NCBI GenBank assembly: GCA_900318935.1
Contig: ONMP01000012.1
Coordinates: 1-35,015, forward strand
Source of the DNA: an uncultured Actinomycetes bacterium
Lineage (GTDB): Bacteria; Actinomycetota; Coriobacteriia; Coriobacteriales; Atopobiaceae
Direction: 5' to 3'
DNA length: 35,015 nucleotides
The stretch's first letter is position 1; each line of letters opens with the position of its first letter. The notes below the pieces were generated by a model. The model was not told where the DNA came from, made no database searches, and saw nothing but the letters and a program-made list of their open reading frames with translations. Positions 34,006 through 35,015 of this stretch are shown here, in pieces. A program made the position numbers and the translations under genes.

Positions 34006-34068
34006 GGAGCCTCCTTGGGGCGAAGTATTGGAGTACATCAATCGGTCAGACAGCACAAAACAATGTGT

Positions 34069-34674
34069 CTACGACGCCAACGCAGCCTTGAAGGCAGCCA
34101 ACAGATCGTCGAATTCCTCGTAGGCAGGAATCTCCGGATAGTCCGCCTTTATTTGCTCGGTGCTACGGAAGAGAAAACCTGCCTTGCTCGCCTGTATCAT
34201 CGCGAGGTCGTTGAACGAGTCACCCGTGGCAATAGTGTCGAAGCCCATGCCCTGCAGCCCTCGCACCGTGGTGAGCTTGGACTCGGGACAGCGCATCCGC
34301 ACGCCCGCGACCATGCCCTCTGCGTCGATCTCCAACGAGTTGCAGAAGAGCGTAGGCCAGCCGAGCTTCTTCATGAGCGGTTTCGCGAACTCCTCGAACG
34401 TGTCAGAGATGATGATCACCTGACTCAGCGTACGCAGCTCGTCGAGGAACTCTTTCGCCCCGGGCAAGGGATCAATCGTGGCGATGACGTCCTGAATCTG
34501 CTTGAGCCCAAGCCCATGCTCGCGCAGAATGTCCATGCGAAAGCGCATGAGCTTATCGTAATCAGGCTCGTCGCGTGTGGTGCGGCGCAGCTCAGGTATG
34601 CCCGTCGCCTCGCTGAAGGCGATCCAAATCTCGGGGACGAGCACGCCCTCCATGTCCAAGCAACATACGTTCAT
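34069..34674 (-). CDS. thrH: ThrH-type phosphoserine phosphatase/homoserine phosphotransferase
   Basis: This 201-residue HAD protein matches ThrH, first studied in Pseudomonas, which dephosphorylates phosphoserine and can move the phosphate to homoserine. It begins CLDMEGVLVPEIWIAFSEATG, with the ThrH-specific D-x-E (Asp7, Glu9) instead of D-x-D; shown in part as CLDMEGVLVPEIW. RTTRDEPDYDKLM, IISDTFEEFAKPLMKKLG (motif II) and ATGDSFNDLAMI (motif IV) follow. Start ATG 34674 has GGGAGGAG upstream. It may lead a unit with queH. Serine or threonine genes are not nearby. Confidence 0.9.
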   Translation of the reverse strand: MNVCCLDMEGVLVPEIWIAFSEATGIPELRRTTRDEPDYDKLMRFRMDILREHGLGLKQIQDVIATIDPLPGAKEFLDELRTLSQVIIISDTFEEFAKPLMKKLGWPTLFCNSLEIDAEGMVAGVRMRCPESKLTTVRGLQGMGFDTIATGDSFNDLAMIQASKAGFLFRSTEQIKADYPEIPAYEEFDDLLAAFKAALAS

Positions 34675-34769
34675 GGTTCTTCTCCTCCCGGATGGTCATT
34701 CGCGTGACCTACTCTAGCGCAAAAGGCGACGAAAGAACAACGGAAGAAGCGCACGACGTTCACCGGGGG

Positions 34770-35015
34770 TTACAAGCTGCGGTAGTAGTCCTCCAGATGC
34801 GGGCGCGCAGCCACATAGACTTCCTGCAGGTTCGGGTCGAACTGGCTACCCATACCATCCATGATGATGGCATCGGCCTTCTCGAAGGACATGGCCTCTT
34901 TGTAGACGCGCTTGCTCACCAGCGCGTCGTAGACGTCAGCAATCGCCATGATGCGCGCCTCGAGCGGGATGCCCTCGCCCGCCAGGCCCTCGGGATACCC
35001 CGAACCGTCCCAGCG
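34770..35015 (-). CDS. HD-GYP domain protein, C-terminal end (partial)
   Basis: The frame is open from the window edge to a TAA at 34772-34770, giving the last 81 residues. It begins [20 protein letters not shown] and goes on with [16 protein letters not shown] and SQFDP. These are the last motifs of the HD-GYP phosphodiesterase domain, including the GYP triad itself. Such domains break down cyclic di-GMP or related dinucleotides. The HD motif and any receiver or sensor domain lie beyond the window. The end DYYRSL follows closely, so there is no C-terminal extension. Confidence 0.9.
   Translation of the reverse strand, partial: RWDGSGYPEGLAGEGIPLEARIMAIADVYDALVSKRVYKEAMSFEKADAIIMDGMGSQFDPNLQEVYVAARPHLEDYYRSL

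Noticed and set aside
34006-34068. Possible preQ1 riboswitch upstream of queH
   Set aside because: Sixty-three bases with no H-type pseudoknot pattern or A-rich tail before the ribosome site.
1-35015. CRISPR arrays, prophage, insertion sequences, restriction systems
   Set aside because: No spaced direct repeats, transposase, integrase, or phage structural genes were seen on either strand.

Overview
The window looks like chromosomal DNA of a high-GC Gram-positive, most likely a coriobacterium of the Olsenella/Atopobium group (inferred from protein character, GC-rich codon use and gene order; no database search was possible). It is dense and mostly core-type: 24 protein genes that I support (two cut by the window edges, one interrupted by a stop codon), two tRNAs, one probable 6S RNA, several terminators and a 56-bp perfect palindrome.

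Layout, left to right. 1-7 kb (+): the end of a very large sortase-anchored surface protein, a secreted helical repeat protein, and an OmpR-type response regulator/histidine kinase pair. 7-10 kb (-): a TerB-N/TerB-C type protein overlapping metK. 10.1-11.6 kb (+): a small XRE regulator, tRNA-Ala(CGC) with its own promoter and terminator, and a PflX-like radical SAM protein. 11.6-14.4 kb (-): a membrane acyltransferase carrying two tandem SGNH domains, preceded by a probable 6S RNA. 14.5-15.7 kb (+): a WecA/TagO-type glycan-initiating transferase. 15.8-17.2 kb (-): infC-rpmI-rplT, where infC appears to start at AUA behind a structured leader of about 200 nt. 17.2-18.8 kb (+): a large palindrome, a SAM methyltransferase, a sortase-like protein and tRNA-Leu(CAA).

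18.8-29.2 kb (-) reads as one long transcription unit: ptsH, a HAD phosphatase split by an amber codon, tgt, a SecD-like protein, a RecJ-helicase fusion, rel (RelA/SpoT) and a metallo-beta-lactamase-fold hydrolase. The usual bacterial order tgt-yajC-secD-secF-recJ-rel is recognisable, but yajC and secF are missing, and the SecD has lost the charged residues of the proton-pathway helix. 29.3-30.5 kb (+): a tail-anchored coiled-coil protein. 30.5-34.7 kb (-): thrH, queH, a zinc-ribbon/coiled-coil protein of unknown function, and queA. With tgt, the window therefore holds three steps of queuosine tRNA modification. The last 250 bases are the end of an HD-GYP phosphodiesterase gene.

The most interesting points are the RecJ-helicase fusion, the degenerate SecD without SecF, the double SGNH acyltransferase whose second copy has lost catalytic residues, the AUA start and leader of infC, the probable 6S RNA, the 56-bp palindrome, the histidine kinase with a shortened DHp region, the single amber codon in the HAD gene, and the unknown protein translationally coupled to queH.
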